From Bacillota bacterium (lineage in GTDB: Bacteria > Bacillota > Clostridia > Acetivibrionales > DSM-1351), in assembly GCA_023393115.1 (NCBI GenBank), contig JAEWMS010000033.1:1-64000 (forward strand): a DNA stretch of 64,000 nt. Reading direction: 5' to 3'. The stretch's first letter is position 1. The number at the start of each line of letters is the position of its first letter. Made by a program: the position numbers and the translations under genes. Positions 18,591 through 26,835 of the stretch are shown here, in pieces. The notes below the pieces were generated by a model. It had not been told where the DNA came from and ran no database searches. It was given only the letters and a program-made list of their open reading frames with translations.

Positions 18591-19108
18591 AAAAAATAAA
18601 ACTTGACGTCAACTGCTATAGTTATCGCTGCCCATGATAAATCAAGGTATTAACCAACTATGCACATTAACCAAAAATAATTCGTTTACAATGGCAATTA
18701 TATATCATATTTAATAAAAAGTAAAGCAGTTATTTTATATTTTTCGACTTTATAATACATTTATTATAATATATTATTTTATATGCACCAAATATATAAG
18801 TTATTTGTTTAAGTTCTTTAATTATGTAAATATTCTTTTGATTTTATGGAAGCAATTGTTATACCGGCACCTCCACCTCGGTATGAATCCTGATGCCTCT
18901 ACATTTCCAGCTAATTTATATTCAATGGTTGAAAGATTCTGATTACTGTGATATTCTAAAATAAAGTTCTACATAATATTTTTTCTATCTCTTTTATTAA
19001 CACTTATAATTAATTCCTCTTTAATAGTATTAAATATAGAATTATTACCATATCGTGTAGAAAGCTTTATATTTTATTACAATATAATATAATTATAAGG
19101 AGAACTCT

Positions 19109-19771
19109 ATGTTAAACCATTTAAAGCAATTGAATCCTACTGTCAAAATACAAAGTATATTTGATGCTTCATTTTTAAAGTACGGAAAAGTACTTACCCA
19201 ATATGACTTTTCTGAATGTATTAAAATAATGAATACCAAAGGAATTCCTGATTCGGGTAATGTATACGTAGCATGTGATGTTGATTTAATGAGCACTTCT
19301 ATTGCAAATGAGCTTAGCACTAAGTTTTATGGTAATATGCCAGTTCAGATAGGCTATTGTAACGGTAACAGCAGTAAACTCAATGCTCTTGAATATCATA
19401 AAGGTTCAGAGATAGATGTAGCCGTATCAGATTTGGTACTTATTTTAGCAGATATACGTGATATTAGGAATAATCAGCTGCCAAGTGAATCAACTGAGAT
19501 TTTTTATGTTCCAGGCGGAACTGCTGTTGAATTATACGGCACTACATTGCATTTTGCCCCCTGCAAAGTATTAGATAAGGGCTTTAAGAGTATTATAGTA
19601 CTTCCTGCTGGAACCAACCAGCCTCTCAGTTCTCTTCCAGCACCTCATTGTGATGAGGATAAGCTCTTATGGATGCAGAATAAGTGGTTAATCGCCCATG
19701 AGGAGAGTATTCCGGCAGCTAAGGGAGCACATATAGGAATAATTGGAGAAAATATTGAAATAAAATACTAA
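19109..19771 (+). CDS. DUF4867-like protein
   Basis: 220 residues, start supported by AAGGAG before ATG 19109. Soluble, no signal or membrane segment. The pattern LNALEYHKGSEIDVAVSDLV, then FYVPGGTAVELYGTTLHFAP, then VLPAGTNQPL and NKWLIAHEES matches my memory of DUF4867, a Firmicutes family of about 210 residues without known function; the GTAVELYGTTLHFAPC region looks cupin-like. It is the first gene of a plus-strand pair with the ROK regulator and diverges from the sugar importer, so a role in handling the imported sugar or an intermediate (for instance a mutarotase or lyase) is possible. That is speculation. Confidence 0.6.
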   Translation: MLNHLKQLNPTVKIQSIFDASFLKYGKVLTQYDFSECIKIMNTKGIPDSGNVYVACDVDLMSTSIANELSTKFYGNMPVQIGYCNGNSSKLNALEYHKGSEIDVAVSDLVLILADIRDIRNNQLPSESTEIFYVPGGTAVELYGTTLHFAPCKVLDKGFKSIIVLPAGTNQPLSSLPAPHCDEDKLLWMQNKWLIAHEESIPAAKGAHIGIIGENIEIKY

Positions 19772-19815
19772 TAATTTTTAAAGTAAACATAATCTAACGA
19801 AAAGAAGTGATAACT

Positions 19816-21045
19816 ATGGATCAATCTGTAAACGGAATAAACATGTTGGGAGTTAAAATTAAAAACAGGAGTTCTATCCTGTATTTGATTTATCGCTCAG
19901 GGGGAATCTCCAGAAAGGAGATAGCCAATAAGCTCAATTTGACTCCTGCTGCTATTACCTTAATTACAACCGACCTTATTAACGAAGGAATTCTCGTTGA
20001 ATCGGCAGTAGAACAAAATAATAATCGCAAGGGTCGAAAGGAAATTCTTCTGGATATTAATAGGAAAAACTATGCTACTATTGGTATCTATATAAGCACC
20101 CATAAGTTTCAAATTCTTTGTATGGACTTAAACAATACTGTTCTTTTTGAGGATACGGTGTTTACTGCAGATTGTCATAGAAAATCTTCAGCAATACTGG
20201 ATAAGGTATGTACAATTCTGGAACATAGTCTTATTAATTATGATATAGTCAGAACGAGAACCATCCTTGGTGTTGGTGTAAGTGTCAAGGGTATTGTAAA
20301 TTCCAGAGCCGGAATAAGTATTAACTCTTATAACGTCTGGGAGGACAATGTTAATGTTGTTGAATATGTTCAAAAAAGAATGAAAGTTCCCGTAATATTA
20401 ACAAACAACATTTGTTCACTGGCACATGGGGAAAGTTTTTTTGCCCAAATGGAGCACCCAAAGGATATGCTGTTTATAAAATACGGCCCGGGTGTAGGTG
20501 CCGCCAGAGTATTCTACCAGGACAAGTTAAGCGTATTTGATTTTAACGCCATTCAACTTGGTCATACTATAGCCGATCCGAATGGTGTAATATGTGAGTG
20601 CGGCAATAGAGGATGTCTAGAAACAATTGCCGGCTACGATGCCATAGAAAGAAATGCCGCCAATATATTATCAAACAAACTGACGCCTTTTCTCTTCTCA
20701 TATACCGAGGGGAACGCCGAAAATATAAATATCAAGAATATCATTAAGGCTTATCAGGATGGGGATAAATTGATAGAGGACATAATAGACAGATCTATTT
20801 ATTTTCTGTCTGTTGCAATAAAAAATGCAATGTGCTTATTTGATCCAAAATCAATAATTTTATACGGAGAACTTTTTGAGAACGACAAGTTCCGAAAGAA
20901 TTTATATATACATTTGTCCAATTACTCAGGATATGAAAAGGTAACCTTCAGCAAATTCAATTTACAATTGGAAACACAGGGGCCGGCCTCGACAATAATT
21001 AACTATTTCTTTGAAAACGGCGGCTTGTTAGAGATAAAAGATTAG
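19816..21045 (+). CDS. ROK family transcriptional regulator (XylR/NagC type)
   Basis: 409 residues from ATG 19816 (an in-frame GTG at 19807 is less well placed relative to AAGAAG). The N-terminus is a winged helix-turn-helix: RSSILYLIYRSGGISRKEIANKLN then TPAAITLITTDLI. The ROK domain follows with FIKYGPGVGAA (nucleotide-type motif) and the zinc site CECGNRGCLETIAG. Such proteins repress sugar operons until a sugar ligand binds. It stands 44 bases after the DUF4867 gene and between the importer and enzyme operons, so it probably controls both. A strong terminator follows at 21099. Confidence 0.88.
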   Translation: MDQSVNGINMLGVKIKNRSSILYLIYRSGGISRKEIANKLNLTPAAITLITTDLINEGILVESAVEQNNNRKGRKEILLDINRKNYATIGIYISTHKFQILCMDLNNTVLFEDTVFTADCHRKSSAILDKVCTILEHSLINYDIVRTRTILGVGVSVKGIVNSRAGISINSYNVWEDNVNVVEYVQKRMKVPVILTNNICSLAHGESFFAQMEHPKDMLFIKYGPGVGAARVFYQDKLSVFDFNAIQLGHTIADPNGVICECGNRGCLETIAGYDAIERNAANILSNKLTPFLFSYTEGNAENINIKNIIKAYQDGDKLIEDIIDRSIYFLSVAIKNAMCLFDPKSIILYGELFENDKFRKNLYIHLSNYSGYEKVTFSKFNLQLETQGPASTIINYFFENGGLLEIKD

Positions 21046-21098
21046 TTATAGAATATTCTATGTATCTCAGATAATCCAGGTAACTCAGGTAATTTAGA

Positions 21099-21135
21099 AA
21101 AGCTTCCTCACAACGTACATGAGGAAGCTTTTTTT
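21099..21135 (+). terminator. Rho-independent terminator after the ROK gene
   Basis: AAAGCTTCCTCA and TGAGGAAGCTT form an 11-12 bp stem around a 9-base loop, followed by seven T. It is near-symmetric and lies between convergent genes, so it may serve the EamA transporter on the minus strand as well. Confidence 0.85.
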
Positions 21136-21148
21136 ATAAACTTTTTTG

Positions 21149-22069
21149 TTAAGCTTTTCTACTTTTTTGCATTTCCGCTTTCTTCTTTTGTTCAATCAAT
21201 ATCCCAAACGCACCTGCCAGTACAATCGCCATTCCGATATATTGACCCAACACCATTACATCCCCAAACAGGATAAAAGCTACTATTGTTGCAACAATGG
21301 GCATTAAGAGCAGAAATACCTTTACAATCCAAACCGGGAAACGCCTAAGATTATAGTAATATACAATATATATAAGAGTTTGACCTAATCCGGCAGCCAG
21401 CACCGCCACCAAAAGCGGTCTGTTTTCAGCCAACCTGTTGAGTTGTCCCATGGTCCCCATAACAACTGATGTAACGATAAACAGAACCATCGTTATAAAA
21501 TTATTATAGAATGCAACCACATTATCCGCTGCAGGACTTTTCTTATCCAGCTGTACACTCTTAATAATAAAAGCATTGATGGATACAAACAACGCACTTA
21601 ATATAAAGAATATATCGGCCTTATTCCCGATTTTAAACTGACTGAAATCAATTCCCATAACCATAAGAACACCAAAAAGCATTATAAAAGTGTATGTCCA
21701 GTCCAGCTTTGTGAATTTTTCCTTATAAATTATAACGGACATCAAGTTCACAAATATAATATCACACTTTAATAAAGCAGTACCGGCGCCTGCATGGGAA
21801 AGGCCAAGACCAATGAAAGCCGTCAAATCCAGCGAAAAGCCCAGAATACCAATCAGTATTAATCTCAATAAAATGCCTTTTGTTTTAAATAACAGCTTTA
21901 ATTCGTGTCTTTTAAACATTATTACAGTCAGGAGAAGCATGGTTATAAAACGAATAACAATTCCAACTGTAAACACAGACATTTCAGAAACGGCTTTTTG
22001 ACTTGCAACATAATAGCATCCCCATATGAACGCTAATAGCAATAACGGAGCTGTTTGTTTTATTTTCAT
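21149..22069 (-). CDS. EamA/DMT family transporter
   Basis: 306 residues, ten predicted membrane helices in two EamA halves (LLLAFIWGCYYVASQKAV at the start; second half after about 150 with ADIFFILSALFVSINAFI). Members move small metabolites in either direction. The ATG at 22069 directly follows the stop of the transaldolase gene, so translation is probably coupled. As the last gene of the enzyme operon it is a candidate exporter of the sulfonate end product (dihydroxypropanesulfonate) or an importer of the sugar. The family alone does not tell direction or substrate. Confidence 0.82.
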   Translation of the reverse strand: MKIKQTAPLLLLAFIWGCYYVASQKAVSEMSVFTVGIVIRFITMLLLTVIMFKRHELKLLFKTKGILLRLILIGILGFSLDLTAFIGLGLSHAGAGTALLKCDIIFVNLMSVIIYKEKFTKLDWTYTFIMLFGVLMVMGIDFSQFKIGNKADIFFILSALFVSINAFIIKSVQLDKKSPAADNVVAFYNNFITMVLFIVTSVVMGTMGQLNRLAENRPLLVAVLAAGLGQTLIYIVYYYNLRRFPVWIVKVFLLLMPIVATIVAFILFGDVMVLGQYIGMAIVLAGAFGILIEQKKKAEMQKSRKA

Positions 22070-23134
22070 TTAAATCATGTATCCCCTTACGAGTTTTAGT
22101 AATTCATCATAGCCGCCGATAAATCCGGATACTGTAGTTCTGAAGCCGCCATATTTTTCAAACTCACAAACCTTCATACCATGTTCTTCAAAGGATTTAC
22201 CAAACTCACTAATTTTTCTGAGCTGCTTCATGTATTCTTCATTAACGGGTTCCTGAATTCTGCTTGCAACCTCAACCTCACAGGAGTTCAATTTCTTATG
22301 CCAATTGAAGGGAATAGTCATTGACAAATCCCCACCTATCAATTGTGACCAATGATGATGGTTTCTGCATGCCGCTGACAGCAATCTGGTTGTATAACCT
22401 CTTTCCTTATAGATTCTGTATGCCTCTTTCATTACCACTATACCTGACCATTCCAGGCATTCAGGATCAACAATTATATTCTGTTCATCTGTATATTTCT
22501 TCATCCAATCATCAGTTCTGCCAATCATTATTGTACAAACTGGTGACATGGTATCAGTAGAAAGTCCTTCAGCTGCTCTTCTCTTCAAGCCTCTTTCAAC
22601 AGCTTCAGCTACTGCAACAGCCTGTGCAACAGTGAATGAAACGGTAGCATTAATACTAATTCCTCTGTAAGTCGCCTCTTCCATTGCTTTAATTCCTGCT
22701 TCCGAGGCCGGCATCTTTACCTGCATGTTTTCACCAAGACCATTGATAATATCTGCCTGCTGCAGCATTTTTTCGGTATCTCTGTAAAACTTGGGATTAG
22801 TCTGAATTGACAATCTGCCCTTTTTACCCTTTGACTCATTAAAAATAGGAAGAAGTTTTTTTGATCTAAGGGCACCTATTTCATAAATCAGAGCCCAGGC
22901 CACATCTTCTTCGGTCATGTCTTTTCTTTCGGCCACCATTTCTTTTATACGGCTTTCCCATATGGACAGTTCTCCCTTGATAACAGAACCTACTATGGCA
23001 GGATTACTGGTAGCGCCAACGCAGCCTCTCTCCAGTGCATAGTTCAATTCATTTTCTCCGCAGGAATCCATCCATATATCGGTATTTGGAAATTTAACTA
23101 CTGTTTCATGTAATTTGCCTTTAAATGTGCTCAT
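22070..23134 (-). CDS. Large transaldolase-family protein
   Basis: 354 residues, class I aldolase (TIM barrel). Visible: IWMDSCGENEL near the start, CVGATSNPAIVGS at 38-50, the Schiff-base Lys140 in NMQVKMPASEAG, NATVSFTVAQ, and MIGRTDDWMK with an Arg at the position where many transaldolases bind phosphate. It would move a three-carbon dihydroxyacetone unit between sugars. In the sulfo-transaldolase route such an enzyme splits 6-deoxy-6-sulfofructose to sulfolactaldehyde; here it could do that or recycle pentose phosphate. It is between the isomerase gene and the EamA transporter on one transcript. Confidence 0.8.
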   Translation of the reverse strand: MSTFKGKLHETVVKFPNTDIWMDSCGENELNYALERGCVGATSNPAIVGSVIKGELSIWESRIKEMVAERKDMTEEDVAWALIYEIGALRSKKLLPIFNESKGKKGRLSIQTNPKFYRDTEKMLQQADIINGLGENMQVKMPASEAGIKAMEEATYRGISINATVSFTVAQAVAVAEAVERGLKRRAAEGLSTDTMSPVCTIMIGRTDDWMKKYTDEQNIIVDPECLEWSGIVVMKEAYRIYKERGYTTRLLSAACRNHHHWSQLIGGDLSMTIPFNWHKKLNSCEVEVASRIQEPVNEEYMKQLRKISEFGKSFEEHGMKVCEFEKYGGFRTTVSGFIGGYDELLKLVRGYMI

Positions 23135-23171
23135 AATTTAACCCCCAATATTTTTTAGATACTTTTGTTAA

Positions 23172-23209
23172 GGCAACTACCATCAGCTGAAAAGCTGACA
23201 GTAATTGCC
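23172..23209 (-). other. Intergenic stem-loop with GAAA-type tip
   Basis: GGCAACTACCATCAGCT, loop GAAA, AGCTGACAGTAATTGCC: a stem of about 17 positions with three mismatches between the isomerase stop and the transaldolase start. No T-run follows, so message processing or partial attenuation is more likely than full termination. Confidence 0.5.
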
Positions 23210-23221
23210 CATATAAATTCC

Positions 23222-24538
23222 CTATTCAATAACCTCATAGTTCATCATTTTTGCTGCCAGCCTTAATACGTCCCTGTACTCCCCGTACAGCATGGCCAGG
23301 TGGTGCGCCACACCTGTTTCAGTCACTGTATTCAATAAATCATTGATGTTCTGCTCAAATTTTACCTTTGTGTATGTTCCGCAGAGTTGTTTTTTCATTT
23401 CTATGGACTCACCGGCCGCAAGGAACAATCTGGTTTTTCCACGGGCAGTATCAAATCTCATTAGATTAACATGGCCCTCTTTCATTACAAAGCCTGCAGT
23501 CACACCCTTTCCTCCGGCAAAGTAGGTGTCAAGGGTTCTTTCACTCTTTCCATCCCACAAATTAGCCGGTGCAACACCGCAATGCCACATTAGAGCAAAA
23601 TCTTCCTGAAGATCAACCTGTGACAGGTCGGCAAGGAACGGTGTTTCAGCGCCTAACGCAGCACCTGCCAGCATGGAGAGAGCACCCTCTACATCACCCT
23701 CACAGGATAAAATTATTCCCTTTGACTGGAGTATAGACATTGCAGCACAGGGTGAAATCCCATAATTCGCCGCAAATTCGGGCCAGCATCTTACAGCTAC
23801 TGCTGTAAGGCCGTTTTTCTCAACAAACTTGGTAGCACTTACACAAAGCTGGGCAACCTTTTTAACCTGCGTATCATTTACATCCTTACATATAAATAAG
23901 GCCCTGACTTCTTTTTCTTCTACCTCAATCTCGATATCAGTTACAGGCTGTGAGAACATATCTGCAATCTCATAATGATCTATCAGAATACCTGTTTTTT
24001 GATAAATATCCATGTCATCAACGCCAACATTGAAAAATCCGTGGGCACGATAGCCTACAAGTCCTACCTTTGCATTTTGGAGAGCAACCTTTACTCTCAA
24101 TGCATCTATCCACTTTTCATCGATGCTGTCACCTATGGTGCAGGAGTAATCATCCTTACCGGTCTTATAAAGATTGGAAGCATTGAGATTCAAACCGCAA
24201 ACAGCATTCAGTCGGATTTTACCGCCATCATAGGGAAGCTCATTGTACGCCCAAAGTAGAAATGGTTTTTTAATATATTTTGCAAAAATCAAGGCCAAAT
24301 GACCTAAATGGAAGGTACCGCTAATTATAACCACACCATCTACATTAGCTGATAACAGCTTAATTGCAGCTTCTTCCGCATCTTTTATTTCAATTACACA
24401 TTCTTCTATAAATGTATAGTCCACATCAGGCAGCTTTTTGAGGTCTTCAATTGTCTTTGTATACATTGCCTGTGCTGTTTTATACTCATATGTGGTTCTG
24501 GTCAGGCATACCACGCCCAGTTTAACTCTTTGTTTCAT
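23222..24538 (-). CDS. L-fucose/L-arabinose isomerase-like enzyme, candidate sulfoquinovose isomerase
   Basis: 438 residues with RBS GGAGG before ATG 24538; cytoplasmic. The first half reads VDGVVIISGTFHLGHLALIFAKY and PFLLWAYNELPYDGG, the Rossmann-like N-terminal domains of the fucose isomerase superfamily. The C-terminal half has VRCWPEF and ADLSQVDLQEDFALMWHCGVAP, where the metal-binding Glu/Asp/His of the family would lie. These enzymes interconvert aldoses and ketoses. In known sulfo-transaldolase and sulfo-transketolase clusters an enzyme of this type turns sulfoquinovose into 6-deoxy-6-sulfofructose. That function is inferred from neighbours. Confidence 0.75.
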   Translation of the reverse strand: MKQRVKLGVVCLTRTTYEYKTAQAMYTKTIEDLKKLPDVDYTFIEECVIEIKDAEEAAIKLLSANVDGVVIISGTFHLGHLALIFAKYIKKPFLLWAYNELPYDGGKIRLNAVCGLNLNASNLYKTGKDDYSCTIGDSIDEKWIDALRVKVALQNAKVGLVGYRAHGFFNVGVDDMDIYQKTGILIDHYEIADMFSQPVTDIEIEVEEKEVRALFICKDVNDTQVKKVAQLCVSATKFVEKNGLTAVAVRCWPEFAANYGISPCAAMSILQSKGIILSCEGDVEGALSMLAGAALGAETPFLADLSQVDLQEDFALMWHCGVAPANLWDGKSERTLDTYFAGGKGVTAGFVMKEGHVNLMRFDTARGKTRLFLAAGESIEMKKQLCGTYTKVKFEQNINDLLNTVTETGVAHHLAMLYGEYRDVLRLAAKMMNYEVIE

Positions 24539-24623
24539 ATAATATTAACCTCCCAAGCCACTTTAATAGCTTTGAGCCTCTTAGTGGCCACAAAATAGTA
24601 TTGAAAAGCTGTTTTACAGTAAA

Positions 24624-25304
24624 TTATTCTTTAGCTGTACCATCCCAGGCATTTCTGAATACACCTAAGCCATATGCTGTAAAGGGATGCTCAAAGCTTG
24701 CCTTGTATACATCAAGTCCACAGGTCACAATATCTGCACCCAGAGCGGCAAAATCGCCAATTTGTTTACCGTTTCTCACTGCTGCAACAATTATTTCAGT
24801 ATCAAAGCCATAGTTTCTATATATATCAATAATGTCAGAAATATAGTCTATTGAGTTATCCCCACTATTTTCCTTCCAGCCTACAAAAGGTGAAACAAAC
24901 TTGGCGCCCAGTTTTCCTACTGGAATTGCCTGTGATGGAGAAAATACCAAAGTAACATTAGTTCTTATTCCCATTTTTTCAAGCTTCTTAGCTGCAATCA
25001 AGCCCTGTTCAGTACAGGGGAGCTTTATAACGTAGTTTGGTGAATAACTGGCTACTTCCTTGGCTGCCTCAACTATATCCTCCCACTTATCATGGTGTGG
25101 ATTAATTTCGAAGGATACAGGAAATTTATCTATACCCTCAACTCCTTCCTCCTTTATCCAGGCAGCTACATCCTTAACAACCTGCATAAATGGTTTTCCG
25201 CTTAATTGGATATGTTTTGGGTTTGTTGTAACACCATCAATACAAAAGTTTTCATATGCGTACTTGATTTCGTCCAGTTTTGCACTGTCTAAAAAGTATT
25301 TCAT
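24624..25304 (-). CDS. Small transaldolase (TalC/FSA type) lacking phosphate-binding residues
   Basis: 226 residues from ATG 25304, chosen because GGGGGAG lies 6 bases ahead. Length and sequence fit the TalC/fructose-6-phosphate aldolase group: MKYFLDSAKLDEIK, CIDGVTTNPK, Schiff-base Lys94 in YVIKLPCTEQG, and VSPFVGW. The Phe at 140 is transaldolase-like (FSA has Tyr). Two residues that hold the phosphate in this group are changed: the Arg of SPF(V/L)GR is Trp143, and the Ser of AASIR is Val176 (AAVRNGK). This suggests a substrate without phosphate at that end, such as a sulfonated one. It lies between the rpiB-like and isomerase genes. Confidence 0.82.
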   Translation of the reverse strand: MKYFLDSAKLDEIKYAYENFCIDGVTTNPKHIQLSGKPFMQVVKDVAAWIKEEGVEGIDKFPVSFEINPHHDKWEDIVEAAKEVASYSPNYVIKLPCTEQGLIAAKKLEKMGIRTNVTLVFSPSQAIPVGKLGAKFVSPFVGWKENSGDNSIDYISDIIDIYRNYGFDTEIIVAAVRNGKQIGDFAALGADIVTCGLDVYKASFEHPFTAYGLGVFRNAWDGTAKE

Positions 25305-25320
25305 AGTAATCTCCCCCATA

Positions 25321-25372
25321 TTTCTTTATTTGATTTCTTTATTTGATTTCTTTATTTGATTTCTTTTATAGA
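25321..25372. repeat. 13-bp tandem repeat
   Basis: TTTCTTTATTTGA occurs three times head to tail and begins a fourth time (TTTCTTTT), filling the gap between the rpiB-like stop (25402) and the small transaldolase start. The copies are exact, so the tract is probably prone to slippage. Confidence 0.75.
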
Positions 25373-25401
25373 TTTTTATTTAATAGATATATTTATTTGA
25401 T

Positions 25402-25878
25402 TTATTTATATATTTCAGCTTCAATGTTTTTAACCTGTATTCTTGCATTTCTTAAATTCTTTGCACGCCATTCTTCAAGATTCTGTGTAAATTCAGTATT
25501 AAGGAAGGTGTCAACCATGGCACAGCCCACAAACTCAGCGGTGAGCCAGCCCCCAAGGCATAAAATATTGGCATCATTTATAGCTCTGGCTTTTTCAGCA
25601 GCGTAAGTATTTTCGCAAACTGCCGCATATACTCCCTTATACTTATTAGCAACAATCGATACTCCCATACCGGTGCCACAAATCAAAACTGCTTTTTCAA
25701 ACTCTCCTTCGGATACTCTTTTAGCTACCGCCGAAGCTACTTCAAAATATGGTTTGGGTTCCTCTTCATTAAGTGTGCCGCCATCGGTGACTTCATAACC
25801 CAATTCTGTCAAATGGGCTTTAATAGCCTCCTTTAATGGAAAACCTGATTTGTCGGAGCCAATAATAATTTTTTTCAT
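25402..25878 (-). CDS. RpiB/LacAB-type sugar isomerase with altered active site
   Basis: 158 residues. Clear RpiB fold: IIGSDKSGFPLKEAIKAHL at the start, ICGTGMGVSIVANKYKG at 66-82 with Cys67, and CLGGWLTAEF. Two residues common in ribose-5-phosphate isomerase B are different: the His of the N-terminal DH pair is Lys10, and the His of the HN(N/D)AN motif is Ile100 (ARAINDANIL). It therefore probably does not act on ribose 5-phosphate. In the sulfo-transketolase route an RpiB relative converts 4-deoxy-4-sulfoerythrose to the ketose, and this gene next to a split transketolase fits that job. Start follows AGGAGG. Confidence 0.8.
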   Translation of the reverse strand: MKKIIIGSDKSGFPLKEAIKAHLTELGYEVTDGGTLNEEEPKPYFEVASAVAKRVSEGEFEKAVLICGTGMGVSIVANKYKGVYAAVCENTYAAEKARAINDANILCLGGWLTAEFVGCAMVDTFLNTEFTQNLEEWRAKNLRNARIQVKNIEAEIYK

Positions 25879-25888
25879 ATAAACCTCC

Positions 25889-26833
25889 TTATCTTTTCAT
25901 GGAAATGGCTTTTTCTGCTGCCAGAACAATTTCTTTTTCTGTAAGTCCGTATTTCTCTTTTAAGAATTCCGTAAAACCTACTTCTCCAAAGGAATCCATT
26001 ACGCCAACCCTCTGTACCGGAACAGGATAGTTTCCACTCAGGAATTCTGTTACTGCTCCACCCAATCCATTCAGTATGGAATGATTTTCGGCAGTTACAA
26101 CTGCTCCCGTCTTTCTGGCACTTTGTAACACAAGTTCTTCATCTAAAGGCTTAATTGTATGAATATTTATTATTTCAGCATCTATTCCTTTTGCCGATAG
26201 AGTCTGAGCTGCTTTCAACGCCTCTGCTACCATTATTCCGCTTGCCAAGATTGTTACATCCCTTCCCTCTTTTAGCACAATGCCCTTTCCAAGCTGAAAT
26301 TCAGTATTATCATCAAATATCTGTACTGCATTTCTTCTCAGCAGCCTTATATATACCGGACCATAATGCTCAAATATTTGCGGGAAAATTTTCTTTAGCT
26401 GAGCACTGTCTACAGGTTCGTATATAATCATACCCGGTATATTTCTCATAATTGCTACATCTTCCATACTCATGTGAGTACCGCCATTCAATTCTGCGGT
26501 CACACCGGGATCACTTCCCATGATTTTTACATTCAGGCCTGCGTATGCAACGGATAATGTAACCTGGTCGCATACACGTCTTGTTGAAAAAGGAGTAAAG
26601 GTATGAGTAAAAGGGATTTTACCCATTGCAGACATTCCTGCTGCAACACCGATCATATTTGCTTCCTGCACACCACAGTTTACAGTTCTTTCAGGAAAAG
26701 CTTCACCAAAACGTGTTGTTCCTGCTGCCTTCATAAGGTCTGCTTCTACTATAACAAGCCTGTTATCCTGTTTTGCGTATTCTATCAGCAGGTCAACATA
26801 GGTCTCTCTTAACCATCTATCTTCAAGTACCAT
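25889..26833 (-). CDS. Transketolase, C-terminal subunit
   Basis: 314 residues, corresponding to the pyrimidine-binding and C-terminal domains of transketolase: RFGEAFPERTVNCGVQEANM with the Glu that activates thiamine diphosphate, GKIPFTHTFTPFSTRR, GGTHMSMEDVAIMRNIPGM, and a C-terminal domain with EIINIHTIKPLDEE. It works as a heteromer with the N-terminal subunit encoded immediately upstream (stop and start 2 bases apart). The pair would transfer two-carbon ketol units; in this cluster 6-deoxy-6-sulfofructose and glyceraldehyde 3-phosphate are likely partners. The alternative is ordinary pentose phosphate work. Confidence 0.88.
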   Translation of the reverse strand: MVLEDRWLRETYVDLLIEYAKQDNRLVIVEADLMKAAGTTRFGEAFPERTVNCGVQEANMIGVAAGMSAMGKIPFTHTFTPFSTRRVCDQVTLSVAYAGLNVKIMGSDPGVTAELNGGTHMSMEDVAIMRNIPGMIIYEPVDSAQLKKIFPQIFEHYGPVYIRLLRRNAVQIFDDNTEFQLGKGIVLKEGRDVTILASGIMVAEALKAAQTLSAKGIDAEIINIHTIKPLDEELVLQSARKTGAVVTAENHSILNGLGGAVTEFLSGNYPVPVQRVGVMDSFGEVGFTEFLKEKYGLTEKEIVLAAEKAISMKR

Positions 26834-26835
26834 AA

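Noticed and set aside
18448..19108. Small RNA or tRNA in the divergent gap
   Set aside because: Apart from the palindrome no conserved structure or tRNA arms were seen.
23172..23209. Stem-loop as a riboswitch
   Set aside because: Too small and simple for any class I know, and it lies inside an operon.
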